DNA of 64,000 nt from Pteria penguin (Eukaryota; Mollusca; Bivalvia; Pterioida; Pteriidae), in NCBI GenBank assembly GCA_035048485.1, contig CM068590.1, positions 3,332,593 to 3,396,592 on the forward strand. Direction: 5' to 3'. A program made the position numbers and the translations under genes. Under the pieces are notes generated by a model. That model did no database searches and was not told the origin of the DNA. It was given only the letters and a program-made list of their open reading frames with translations. Below, one piece after another: positions 10,937 through 20,400 of this stretch. Numbering within the stretch: position 1 is the stretch's first letter; the number at the start of each line of letters is the position of its first letter.

Positions 10937-11175
10937 AGCTGGTGGATAAGGTGCTCGGCTCGTGATCGAGAGGTCCCGGGTTCGACTCCCGACCTTGGCA
11001 CACCGGTGTTCTGTCTTTCGAATGAGACAGTAAAACCGAGGTCCCGTGGCACGTAAAAGATCCCTCACTGCTTCGGGTGGGTCCGTTGCAAAGGTATGCA
11101 ATGCATCACGCAGATGCCATCACCATATACGTGAAATGATCGTGGAGTGACGTAAAACAATAATCAATTAATCAA
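10937..11175 (+). mobile_element. tRNA-derived SINE (family B), near full length
   Basis: The head has TGGATAAGGTGCTCGGCTCG and the B box GGGTTCGACTCCC. The body contains GACAGTAAAACCGAGGTCCC, and it ends in ACGTAAAACAATAATCAATT. CCTGGAACAGAA before it and CCTGAAGCAGAA after it look like a diverged target duplication. Confidence 0.85.
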
Positions 11176-11528
11176 TCCTGAAGCAGAATGTTGGTTGGTT
11201 TTGACAACTACTCCAAAACCTGTGAGAACTTTCTTCGTTCGAAATTACGACTTGAAAGAGCTCTTCCTATATACATCCAAACTAACCAACCACTAGAACT
11301 TCTTATTGGTATAGATTACCAGACCCTGGAATTTATTGAAAGGAGAAGTTAAAAAAAATCCAGTTATCGTAGACGATTTAACTAGATAGGCCCAGACAGT
11401 ACCTTCACGGAATCAGACTGTTAGAACAGCAGCTAGGAAGACTTTGTTAAACAGCTCTATTCTATGACGGTGTACTATAAAAACACAGACTATCTTTGAA
11501 CAAAGGTTTATTCTGCTAATAAACATAG

Positions 11529-11803
11529 ACTGATTGATTATTGTTTTACGTCACTCCACGATTATTTCACGTATATGGCGACGGTATCTGCCTGATGCAT
11601 TGCAAAGAATTTGTACCTTTGCAACGGACCCACTCGAAGCAATGAAGCATCTTTCATTTGCCACGCCTATCGTAACACGGGACTTCGGTTTTACTGCCTC
11701 ATCCGAAAGACAGGACACCGGTGTGCCCACGGCGGGTATCGATCCCAGGACTTTTCGGTCATGAGCCAAGCAACTCATCTATTGAGTCACACTGGCTTAA
11801 ATC
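11529..11803 (-). mobile_element. tRNA-derived SINE (family B)
   Basis: TGATTGATTATTGTTTTACG leads on to CACACTGGC, the complement of the tRNA-like head. AAACATAG at 11521-11528 and 11804-11811 is a likely target duplication. The B box is mutated. Confidence 0.85.
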
Positions 11804-11979
11804 AAACATAGAAAATGAGCAATATAAAAGCAGGTGACCTCCCAATAGAGGTGACCTATACGACAGGTTCTGCTGGATTTGCCTTTTCTATTGTATTTGT
11901 TCAGTATATTTGGTGCTATACTTTCACTATCGTTGTTGTTTTATACTGTTGCATTTTACGTTAGTTTCTAATGATTCTG

Positions 11980-12154
11980 AGGAGCAGGCGTGGTGTAGTG
12001 GTTAAGCGCTTGGCTTGCGGCGCCGACGATCCGGGTTCGATTTCCGGGTTGCGCCACTATGTTTAAGAGGTTGGTAACCTCCTGCTTCCATGTCGCGATA
12101 TAACTGAAATATTGTTGAAAGCGACGTAAAACACCAATCAACCAACCAACCAAC
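11980..12154 (+). mobile_element. tRNA-derived SINE (family A), full length
   Basis: The head GCAGGCGTGGTGTAGTGG contains an A box, and GGGTTCGATTTCC is the B box. The tail region has GCGACGTAAAACACCAATCA followed by (ACCA)n. A 12-bp target duplication, CTAATGATTCTG, occurs at 11968-11979 and 12155-12166. This is a SINE, not a functional tRNA gene: the cloverleaf is incomplete and non-tRNA sequence follows. Confidence 0.92.
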
Positions 12155-12217
12155 CTAATGATTCTGTGACTTCATTGAAAACACCGTATTCGTAGAAATA
12201 TTTATCGACATCATCTG

Positions 12218-12352
12218 TGGTTGGTTGGTTGGTGTTTTACGTCGCTTTCACCAATTCTTCAGTCATATCGCGGAATGGAAGCTGGAGGGAACCCACCTCT
12301 GAAACATAGTGGCGCAATCCGGGAATCGAACCCGGATCGCTTGCACCACAAG
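12218..12352 (-). mobile_element. 5'-truncated family A SINE
   Basis: Tail and body match 11980-12154 in inverse orientation, and the B box (CGGGTTCGATTCCCGG on the minus strand) is intact. The A-box end is missing. The two SINEs face each other about 60 bases apart and could fold into one long hairpin. Confidence 0.85.
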
Positions 12353-12918
12353 ACAGGATATGTATGTATGTATATACCCAATCGATAAATGTTTTTAAAC
12401 AGTTTATCGCGCGATCGGCACCTAGGTACCCTTCTTTTATTGAAAAACCGTATATAATCGACTAAAGTAACATGAATCTGCGTTTGTAACTCATGCAACA
12501 TTATATATAGATGACAAAATGAGTGTTTTTCATCCTCCGTTGTATTGCAGATTTAGCCACACATTTTACTGTTGGTAAGTGTACAGCTAGTAATGTAGTA
12601 ATTTTGACACTTTCTCTTCAATTAATCCATTATTTCCCCGGGAAATGTTTAAATAAATGTGCCACACCGTTTTCTTTCCAAAAAAAATTAAACAAATAAA
12701 AAAGAAAAGAACACAGAAAAAAAAACACAACCGAACAAACAAACAAACAAAACCCAATACTGCTAAGTACTTAAAGGTAAGTGGTTTAGCCTAACTAATT
12801 AAGAAAATTGTGATGAAATGAAATTTTAGAAACAGATAATATACTCAGCGGACTTTAATAATATTACCTTTCCCTATCAGAAAAGGAGCTTATTAAATCT
12901 ATGACGTCTTAATAAAAA

Positions 12919-13050
12919 CGACGTCATTATTAAAATGAATAAAAGCATAAAATATTGGAAATTGTTCTTTTAGTTTTAGATGTACGACGTCATTATTAAA
13001 ATGAATAAAAGCATAAAATATTGGAAATTGTTCTTTTAGTTTTAGATGTA
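12919..13050. repeat. 66-bp perfect tandem duplication
   Basis: The unit begins CGACGTCATTATTAAAATGA and is repeated once without visible change, which suggests a recent event. It lies a few hundred bases into intron 1 of the FABP-like gene. Confidence 0.95.
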
Positions 13051-13375
13051 CGAACACTTTCCTTGAAGAATGATAATAGATCAGAGATCAATATGAATTT
13101 TTTTATTATTATTATTATTATTTAAATAGATTCGAAGTAATTTTCAAGCCCTCTTTTCGATTCCCTTTTCGCCTCGGACGAGCTCCATTATATTTGAGAT
13201 TGATATAATTAATGCCATTTGCATCAGATATTTTAATTTAAATGATTACCTCTTTAGCAAATATTCCTAGTTAACCTAACATTAATCTGAAAACAAAGCA
13301 ATATATACAGACACGATTCTTGATTGTAAATAAATTAAAAGAATAAAGATAAAACTCGAATTTTCGATTACTTAC

Positions 13376-13484
13376 CTAGTTCTTCCAAGAATTCATCGAA
13401 GTTTTCGCTTCGATCAAGCTGCCATTGTCCTCCAAGTTGCTGCTCTATCGCTTCCAAAGTCATTTTGTCATATTTCATTTGCAT
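13376..13484 (-). CDS. fatty-acid-binding-protein-like, first coding exon
   Basis: From ATG at 13482-13484 the frame reads to a GAACTAG|GTAAGT donor at 13371-13375. The peptide ends in a core like LGGQWQLDRSENFDEFLEEL plus a split Gly codon. In the intracellular lipid-binding protein family (cytosolic beta-barrels that carry fatty acids or retinoids), exon 1 encodes G-x-W-x-L-x-x-S-x-N-F-D-E-[FY]-[LM]-x-x-L-G. Intron 1 also falls within that Gly codon in phase 1. In-frame ATGs at 13476-13478 and 13461-13463 are alternative starts; the last (MTLEAIEQQLGG) best fits the usual family length, and an upstream in-frame TAG bounds the exon. Exon 2 was not found in the remaining 13 kb, so intron 1 is long or the gene is broken. 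Confidence 0.75.
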
Positions 13485-13540
13485 CCAACACGAAATGTCC
13501 TACGAACGAATTGTCTCTATAACATTACCAGAGGAAGCCG

Positions 13541-13550
13541 CTATTTAAGT
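13541..13550 (-). promoter_or_regulatory. possible TATA-like element of the FABP-like gene
   Basis: ACTTAAATAG on the minus strand lies about 60 bases upstream of the first ATG. A GGGTGGGCGGAG GC-rich motif lies further upstream at about 13584-13595. This placement fits a short 5' UTR but is inference only. Confidence 0.25.
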
Positions 13551-13599
13551 AATTAGGTATCCATGTAAATCGGTGTCTACGTCGGGTGGGCGGAGTTTC

Positions 13600-14582
13600 C
13601 GAAACAACCACACTGCATTATCACGATCTAGATCCATAAAGCGCAAAAATTACAATTAAAGTTTCCGTCTTTTGCTGGGAGTTATAAAACATCTTTACGA
13701 CCCAGATATTAATTTGACGGATCTTGTCTACCCAAGCTTCGCCGTGATGAAATACTGAGTTAGGTTTCCAAGAAACCGTCAAGAAGTATTGGACTCGATG
13801 GAGTAGGTATACTGTGGTATGGACTCGTAGCGGGAATTCAATACCTCAACAGGCTGGCTGTTCGTGGTAGGCAACATCTGCTACAGAAAATAATAGTCCT
13901 TTACTCGTCAGATGTAACCAACTTTTGTTATCTTCACGGTTACTGATTATACAGCGAAAATATATTCCGCTGGTAAGTTGTTAAGTCTCATTATGTGCTG
14001 CATATGGTATGTTTTCAAAATTTGATAAAATAAACAAGTAAATAATAAAAAATAAATAAATAGAAATTAATAAATGCACGAAAATTCGATCTCGCAAAAT
14101 TATAAAATATGATGCATTAGAAAATATACCTTCACATCTTTAATACAATGACGGGATAATATTAAATATTAAAATGATTTATTTTTATATATTAATTGAT
14201 GCTTTACAGAGACGACAGAGCAGGTCGAGGAATCCCGTGTAAGGAATATGTTTCAACTATTTTCATAGAATGGGGGTTTGCCAGCTGTACGCGTCCGATT
14301 CGAGTTTTTCATAGTGCTCGGTTCTTTAATGAGAAGAGATCCGAAACATTCCGAAGGTATTATGGGGTATAAATTTGGTTTTATCGTAAACGATAGTGCA
14401 AATTTCCAGTCAAATATTACTAATATTATTGTAAGGTTATGAATAAAAGCAATTAATTCATTGGAGAAGCATCTGTGTTTAAGAATGAACACCCAGATGT
14501 TCCGATAGTTTGTGTTCGTTGTAAAGAGGTAAAGGGTGTAAGTCTAATAAGTGAAATATTTGCTATTATTACTGTCAAAATG
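13600..14582. other. anonymous sequence upstream of the FABP-like gene
   Basis: I see no exon or repeat family, apart from short A/T-rich runs around 14030-14070. Confidence 0.45.
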
Positions 14583-15197
14583 CAGGTGCGGATCCAGAAA
14601 GTTTGTCAAGAATAAAAAAAAAAGGGGGGGGGGGTTCCAATCCATGTTTTTTGTGTATAAATTTCTTATTTTACGTGGAAGAAATAACAAGGAGAGTCAT
14701 TTTCGCAGAATCTCAGGGTAGGTACAGACCCCCGGTCCACCCCCTGGATTTTCGCATGAAATGTACCTGTATAATGATTTATAATACATGTAAATTACTT
14801 TATATTTGTAGTTTATCAAGTCGAATTTCTGATCGAATGTGACCGAGATATTGTCAAAAGCGACGTTTAGCCCTGTCAACCCAGAGTAAATGTTACAGGC
14901 TATTATCGATTGATCGATATCGAATGAATATGCAGCAAAAGTTAAATATTTACATAATTCATCTATAAAACAAATACTTATGATATGTAATAAATGTTTC
15001 CTCTGATCAGAAAAAAAAGAAAAGTCTAGCATCTAATTATACATATATGTTACAGCACGGCAAGGCATTTTGTTTTAAAGTTTCTCGGTTATGCTTTTCA
15101 GTGGCGAATGCTGCAATGCTTGAAAATGATTTGGGAAGTGGGAGGGATGTATTTATTTATTTTTTATTTATTTATTTATTTTTGCATTCATTTATTT

Positions 15198-15234
<37 letters not shown>

Positions 15235-15452
15235 TTTTTCGTTATTATTATTATTATTTTATTTATTTATTTATTTATTTATTATTATTATTATCTTTTT
15301 TTTTTTTTTTTTTTTTTGGACATGGAAATGGTGATCCACGAATAAAAATGACCATACAGTTTATGCTTGTTCAGTAATAATTTCCGCCAAGAGTATAGCG
15401 GTGGGGGGACTCATGCAGACTCCGGAACCCCCTCCCTCTCTAGATCCGCCTG
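14583..15452. mobile_element. TIR element with CAGGYGCGGATC ends and an internal (TTTA)n tract
   Basis: The left end is CAGGTGCGGATCCAG and the right end is the complement of CAGGCGGATCTAGAG. A poly(G) run at 14623-14634 and a (TTTA/TTA)n tract at about 15148-15317 lie inside. There is no coding capacity. Similar GGATCCGCCTCTG ends occur at 15660-15685, so the family has a neighbour. Confidence 0.55.
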
Positions 15453-15489
15453 TGTTGTGCTGACACATTGATCACATTGTATGATATAA

Positions 15490-15690
15490 GCGCAAATCCA
15501 AATTGTTTGTCGGAGAAGGGGTCCAACCCAGTTCATTTTTCTCGTTTTCCCAAGAGGGGGCTTAACCATGTCCTAGGATGTAAAATTTCCCCTTTTTTAC
15601 GAGAAAAATAAACCATGCCATGTGTGCCTACTCTCAGAGTGGTTCAGATTCCTTGCTTTCTCTCTGGATCCGCCTCTGCAATATAATATT
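15490..15690. mobile_element. related GGATCCGCCTCTG-ended repeat, partial
   Basis: A right end like that of 14583-15452, with a GGAGAAGGGGTCCAACCC left portion that recalls the same family. Confidence 0.4.
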
Positions 15691-15899
15691 GACTATTGTA
15701 GTCAAAGTCCATGCCGTAAACTGACAGAAAACAGGTACAAAGCGATCTTTCACTTGATTCAGTTAATTCTCTAACGATAAAGGTGCGCTTTATTACGCAA
15801 TCATCCGGGGATTACAGATATATTCCACAGACCTGGGAACGTGCTTCCCTGGAGGAAAGTATCTTGTCGGGGAATTATATTCAATTCATCACGATCTCA

Positions 15900-15997
15900 A
15901 CCGACATTGTATGATGGGGAGATGGATCATGCGCAGGTCCACAGGAGTGAGCCGGGGGGTCTAGACCCACCCAGAGATTCGGTGAAAATTACTTTTC

Positions 15998-16029
<32 letters not shown>

Positions 16030-16140
16030 GATGTGAAATAAGTAATTTTACACACAAACACATGGGCGGACGACCCCCTTACGGAAAATTCATTGGGATG
16101 GACCCCCCTCTCAACATGATGTCTGCACCCACGTCTGTGG
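15900..16140. mobile_element. interspersed repeat with inverted arms around (TTA)n
   Basis: GGGGGGTCTAGACCCACCC on the left and GGATGGACCCCCCTC on the right, with the pair TGAAAATTACTTTTCTTG / TGTGAAATAAGTAATTTTAC around a TTA microsatellite. Exact ends are not clear. Confidence 0.4.
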
Positions 16141-16255
16141 ATTAAAGAGGTGAAAAAAGTTTCAGAGAGAGAGAGAGAGAGGACGGAGTTTCTTAGAGAT
16201 TGAGTTAGGGACAACATTAGAACTTCTGAAAAGGGTTACACGGCAACTATTTTCT

Positions 16256-16495
16256 CTATCTATTCATTAATTAATTTAATTAGTTATTAATTTCTTTACC
16301 TAGTCATTTATTCATTCATTCAATTAATTATTTTATTTTATTTCGGTCATTCATACAAATATTCATACATTTATATTATTTTATTTTACTACTATTATTA
16401 TTATCATTGGTAGTAGTAGTAGTAGTAGTAGTATCATCATCATCATCATCTTCATCACCATTATTATTATTATTATTATTATCATTATTATTATT
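16256..16495. repeat. mixed AT-rich microsatellites
   Basis: Short ATTA, TTCA, TAG, TCA and TTA runs that lead into the Helitron-like array. Confidence 0.85.
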
Positions 16496-16580
16496 AGGTT
16501 TCACAAGTTTCACTTGTGAAACCTTTTATTATTCTACTGTCTTTTCTTATTAGGTTTCACAAGTTTCACTTGTGAAACCT
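16496..16580. repeat. duplicated hairpin AGGTTTCACAAGT / ACTTGTGAAACCT
   Basis: Two copies of a 29-bp hairpin (13-bp arms, TTC loop) at 16496-16524 and 16552-16580, 56 bases apart. The right arm matches CTTGTGAAACCT just before the terminal hairpin of each Helitron-like unit. These may therefore be the subterminal inverted repeats of the element or relics of deleted units. Confidence 0.85.
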
Positions 16581-17404
16581 TTTATTATTCTACTGTCTTT
16601 TCTTATTATTATTATTATTATTATTCTTCATCCGTTTTTTTTTTTGTGACCGCTCAGAAATCACTCATTATTAAAGATATTACTATTCTGTTTTCAGTGT
16701 TCGATTCGAAATGAAATTTTCAAGATTTGATTTTTTTAATTTTCTAAATTACCGCTTATAAGCGCGCAGCGCCACCTACGACGCCAAAATTTTGAATCGC
16801 TATATCTTCCTTATTATTTGTCCGATTGGAATGAAATTTTCAGCATTCGATTTAGAAAAGGAGATGCAAGATTTTATGTCACTGCGTCAATTTCGTAGCT
16901 CTACCCCGAAAAAGTTGACCTTGACCCGATTGTTTTCATTTCAAAACAAATATTTCAATCTTAGATTTTAGACAGTAGGATGAAAGATTTTAATGGTCTG
17001 ATTTGGAATATGAAAAATTTTTGAAATCGGACCATAAATAAAGTCACAATGAGCGTGGGAAAATTCGCTATGACGTCATCAAAGCTAATTAAATATTCAT
17101 ACGTTAATATCTCTCTTATTAAATGAGATATCGGCATGAAATTTTATATCTAAACATGTTTCCACATTCTTAATCTACCTCTAGAATGAAAATGGCATGC
17201 TGCCAATATTTTTGAAATTATTGAAAATTTTCGAATCAAATCTTTGGCAAGGTCTAGCGACTTTATTTGCAGTCGGATTTTGATCGGGTTTCTTCCATTC
17301 GATAGAGCGTTCAAATACCTACCAGTAGAGTGTTCTCAGATTTTCGCTAACTCTTACGGTTCTCGAGTTATTTGCGTTTGAACACGACAACCCCCTTTAA
17401 AGTG

Positions 17405-18840
17405 ATGTTTGTGACGTCATCAACACTCATTAATTATTCATGAAATGTTTTCGCCTATAGCTCGCTTATTGAGGAAGATAGAGGTGTGAAATTTGGTAGC
17501 ATGATAGAGATTGAGAATATCTACCGACTGACAAGAGGAATTTGGCATGGAGCCAAATTCCTGAAAATGACGTCATACTTTGTAAATGACGTCATATCTC
17601 CCTTATTTTTCATCGGATCGAGGCGGGGACGGTTGGAATCGATTCTGCGTGAAAAAGTAAAATGGTAAATACCAGCAACAGAATTTCGATATCTCTTACC
17701 GTTTTCGAGATATTTGCGGTCAAAGTTCAGTGTTTGGCCTTTCCTGAAAATACAATTTAAAACTTCAGGTACCTGTGTCTCGCTTATTGATAAAGCTAGA
17801 GGTATGAAATTTGGTAGCATAAAAGAGAATGCAAATATCTACCGACTGACAAAAGGGAATTGGCAAGGTGCCAAATTCCTGAAAATGACGTCATACTTTT
17901 CTAAATGACGTCATAACTCCCTTATTTTTCATCGTATCGAATCGGGGATTGTTGCAATCGATTCTGCGTGAAAAAGTAATGAAAGGAGAAAGGTCTGGTC
18001 TCAGATTTTCGATATCTCTTACCGTTTTCGAGATATTTGCGGTCAAAGTTCAGTGTTTGGCCTTTCCTGAAAATACAATTTAAAATTTCAGGTACCTGTG
18101 TCTCGCTTATTGATAAAGCTAGAGGTATGAAATTTGGTAGCATAAAAGAAAATGCAAATATCTACCGACTGACAAAAGGGAATTGGCATGGTACCAAATT
18201 CCTGAAAATGACGTCATACTTTGTAAATGACGTCATATCTCCCTTATTTTTCATCGGATCGAGGCGGGGACGGTTGGAATCGATTCTGCGTGAAAAAGTA
18301 AAATGGTAAATACCAGCAACAGAATTTCGATATCTCTTACCGTTTTCGAGATATTTGCGGTCAAAGTTCAGTGTTTGGCCTTTCCTGAAAATACAATTTA
18401 AAACTTCAGGTACCTGTGTCTCGCTTATTGATAAAGCTAGAGGTATGAAATTCGGTAGCATAAAAGAGAATGCAAATATCTACCGACTGACAAAAGGGAA
18501 TTGGCATGGTACCAAATTCCTGAAAATGACGCCATACTTTGTAAATGACGCCATAACTCCATTAATTTTCATCTTATCGAATCGGGGATTGTTGCAATCG
18601 ATTCTTCGCGAAAATTTATATGCATAACATTGCCATCAAATTTTCGCTAACTCTTACCGTTTTCGAGTTATTTAGGTTTAAACACGACAACCCCCTTTAA
18701 AGTGATGCTTTCAACGTCACATAAAGTTCATTAATGTTTAATGAAATGGTTTCAGCTAAAGCTCGCTTATTAAAGAAGGTAGAGATGTGAAAATTGGTAG
18801 CATGATAGGGAATGAGGGTATCTACCGACTCTTTACTTTG
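17405..18840. repeat. about 320-bp tandem satellite inside Helitron copy 1, about 5 units
   Basis: Landmarks GGTATGAAATTTGGTAGC and ATCTACCGACTGACAAAAGG recur at spacings of 323 and 318 bases, with more diverged first and last units. TGACGTCA motifs recur in every unit. Matching short frames on both strands come from the repeat and are not genes. Confidence 0.9.
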
Positions 18841-19882
18841 AAATTTCATCTTTCGGCTATTCATTCTCACAGACACATACTCCCGTTTAATGAAAAAATT
18901 TTTCGAAATATACGACGTTTTAAGAGAATTACGTAAGATTTAATATTTTTCGATTTTCGCGTATGTAGCTTTTAGTTTTAATGGTAGATCTCTCAAATTT
19001 TCACTGTTATGTTCTCTAGGTTCATATCTTTAGAACTTTCATCGGCCGATATTATCTATCTCTTTTAGTTTGGCCTCTATTTCAATTTAAAGTTTTTTAA
19101 AAATTACGTAATGTTCAAAACTGTCTTATTTTTAGTCTTTTAGTTTCCAAAACATTACGAAACGATTTTCCGTAACGATTTTACTATGAAACATGTTTCC
19201 CGGTATTTGAAAGTGAGCAATTTAAAGATTTTTTTATAAAAATATCTTACTTGCGTAACTTTCAAGTATTTTTTATTCGTCGTATGAACAAATTATAAAA
19301 ACAAGAGTTTGAGAAAGCATTTTGATTTCGATTTCTTAAACAAAAATCAAATTTTGGGCACTCTACTGATGAACAACGCAATAAACATATCTTCAGAAGC
19401 GCGGTCAATTTGCCTTGCTTAATACCTTGCACGACACCGCTGTGATATAGGACTTCTTCCATGGACAAGGCGCAGTAACTCGCGATTAATTCAATCGCGA
19501 TTTAAAGTGCTTTCTATAAAATAGAGTTTGAGAAAGTATTATGCATTCGAATTCTTAAACAAAAAAAAAACCAAAAAATAAAAAAACCAACCCCCCCCCC
19601 AAAAAAAACAAAAAAAAAAACAAAAAAAAGAAAAAAAAAAGCAAATTTACATTCTACGAGCTACTGCTGAACAAGGCTATAAAGAAATCTTCTCCGAGCG
19701 TCGGCATTACACATTAGAGAAGCGCGGTGAATTTGCCTTGCTTAATACCTCGCACTGCGCCGCTGTTATACAGGACTTCAAACGTGTGTGAATTAATCGC
19801 CAGTTACAGTGCTTTACCTGTGGAATACGAGACATTGTCAAGTCTTTCTTTTGTATATTGGGGAAAGCGGCATTACTAAAGG

Positions 19883-20048
19883 CCATCGCGAGGAGAATTG
19901 TTTATTCCAGCAGAGTGGCGATTCAAGGTCAAACATCTGTACACGCGAAATAACTTGCGTAAGTTCATCGCGAGGAGAATTGTTTATTCCAGCAGAGAAG
20001 CGATTCAAGGTCAAACATCTGTACACGCGAAATACCTTGCGTAAGTTA
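19883..20048. repeat. 84-bp direct repeat in Helitron copy 1
   Basis: CATCGCGAGGAGAATTGTTT through CGAAATAACTTGCGTAAGTT occurs twice in tandem. The same pair is present in copy 2 at about 23663-23828. Confidence 0.9.
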
Positions 20049-20400
20049 ATAAATAAACAACATAAAGCGGGCAGTAAGGACTGAAGATCTAGGTTACACG
20101 TGCAGATTGTACTAAGTGTGATTGTCCTACATGTTTCTTGTTTCAAATATATGGTCAAGAGTAGTCGATATTGTGCGATGTAGGCTTCAGTATAATGTGT
20201 ATAATGTAAGTCGCCGTTACCTACAATTTCTGCAAGTAGATTGCGTAATGTGGATACCATCACTAAAGATCAGATATCTGGATCGTGAAAAAGAATTTTG
20301 TATTAGAGTAGGAGATCTCAGCTTCGCTGCTTCGACTTTAACTTGTGAAACCTACTCGTTGCTTTAGCAACGAGCTCGTTTCTAGTTATTATTATTATTA

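Larger units (their letters stand above)
16624..20385 (+). mobile_element. non-autonomous Helitron-like element, copy 1
   Basis: The 3' end has a 9-bp stem hairpin (CTCGTTGCTTTAGCAACGAG), seven bases, then CTAG followed by T. That is the hairpin-plus-CTRR terminus of Helitrons. The 5' end is TTCTTCATCCG, within which TC is the expected start. (TTA)n flanks it on both sides. No RepHel-type frame exists in 3.76 kb, so it is non-autonomous. Internal structure includes about five 320-bp tandem units (17405-18840), an imperfect duplication at 19260-19800 and an 84-bp direct repeat at 19883-20048. Known bivalve Helitron/Helentron derivatives also carry internal satellite repeats. Confidence 0.72.

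Noticed and set aside
17486..18627. Repeated 60-100-codon frames on both strands (also at 21263-22404)
   Set aside because: They recur with the 320-bp satellite in the Helitron-like units, overlap on opposite strands and show no domain.
19838..20263. 141-codon minus-strand frame, identical at 23618-24043
   Set aside because: It crosses the 84-bp direct repeat of the Helitron-like element, shows no recognisable domain, and is opposed by open plus frames. Kept as possible but unsupported.
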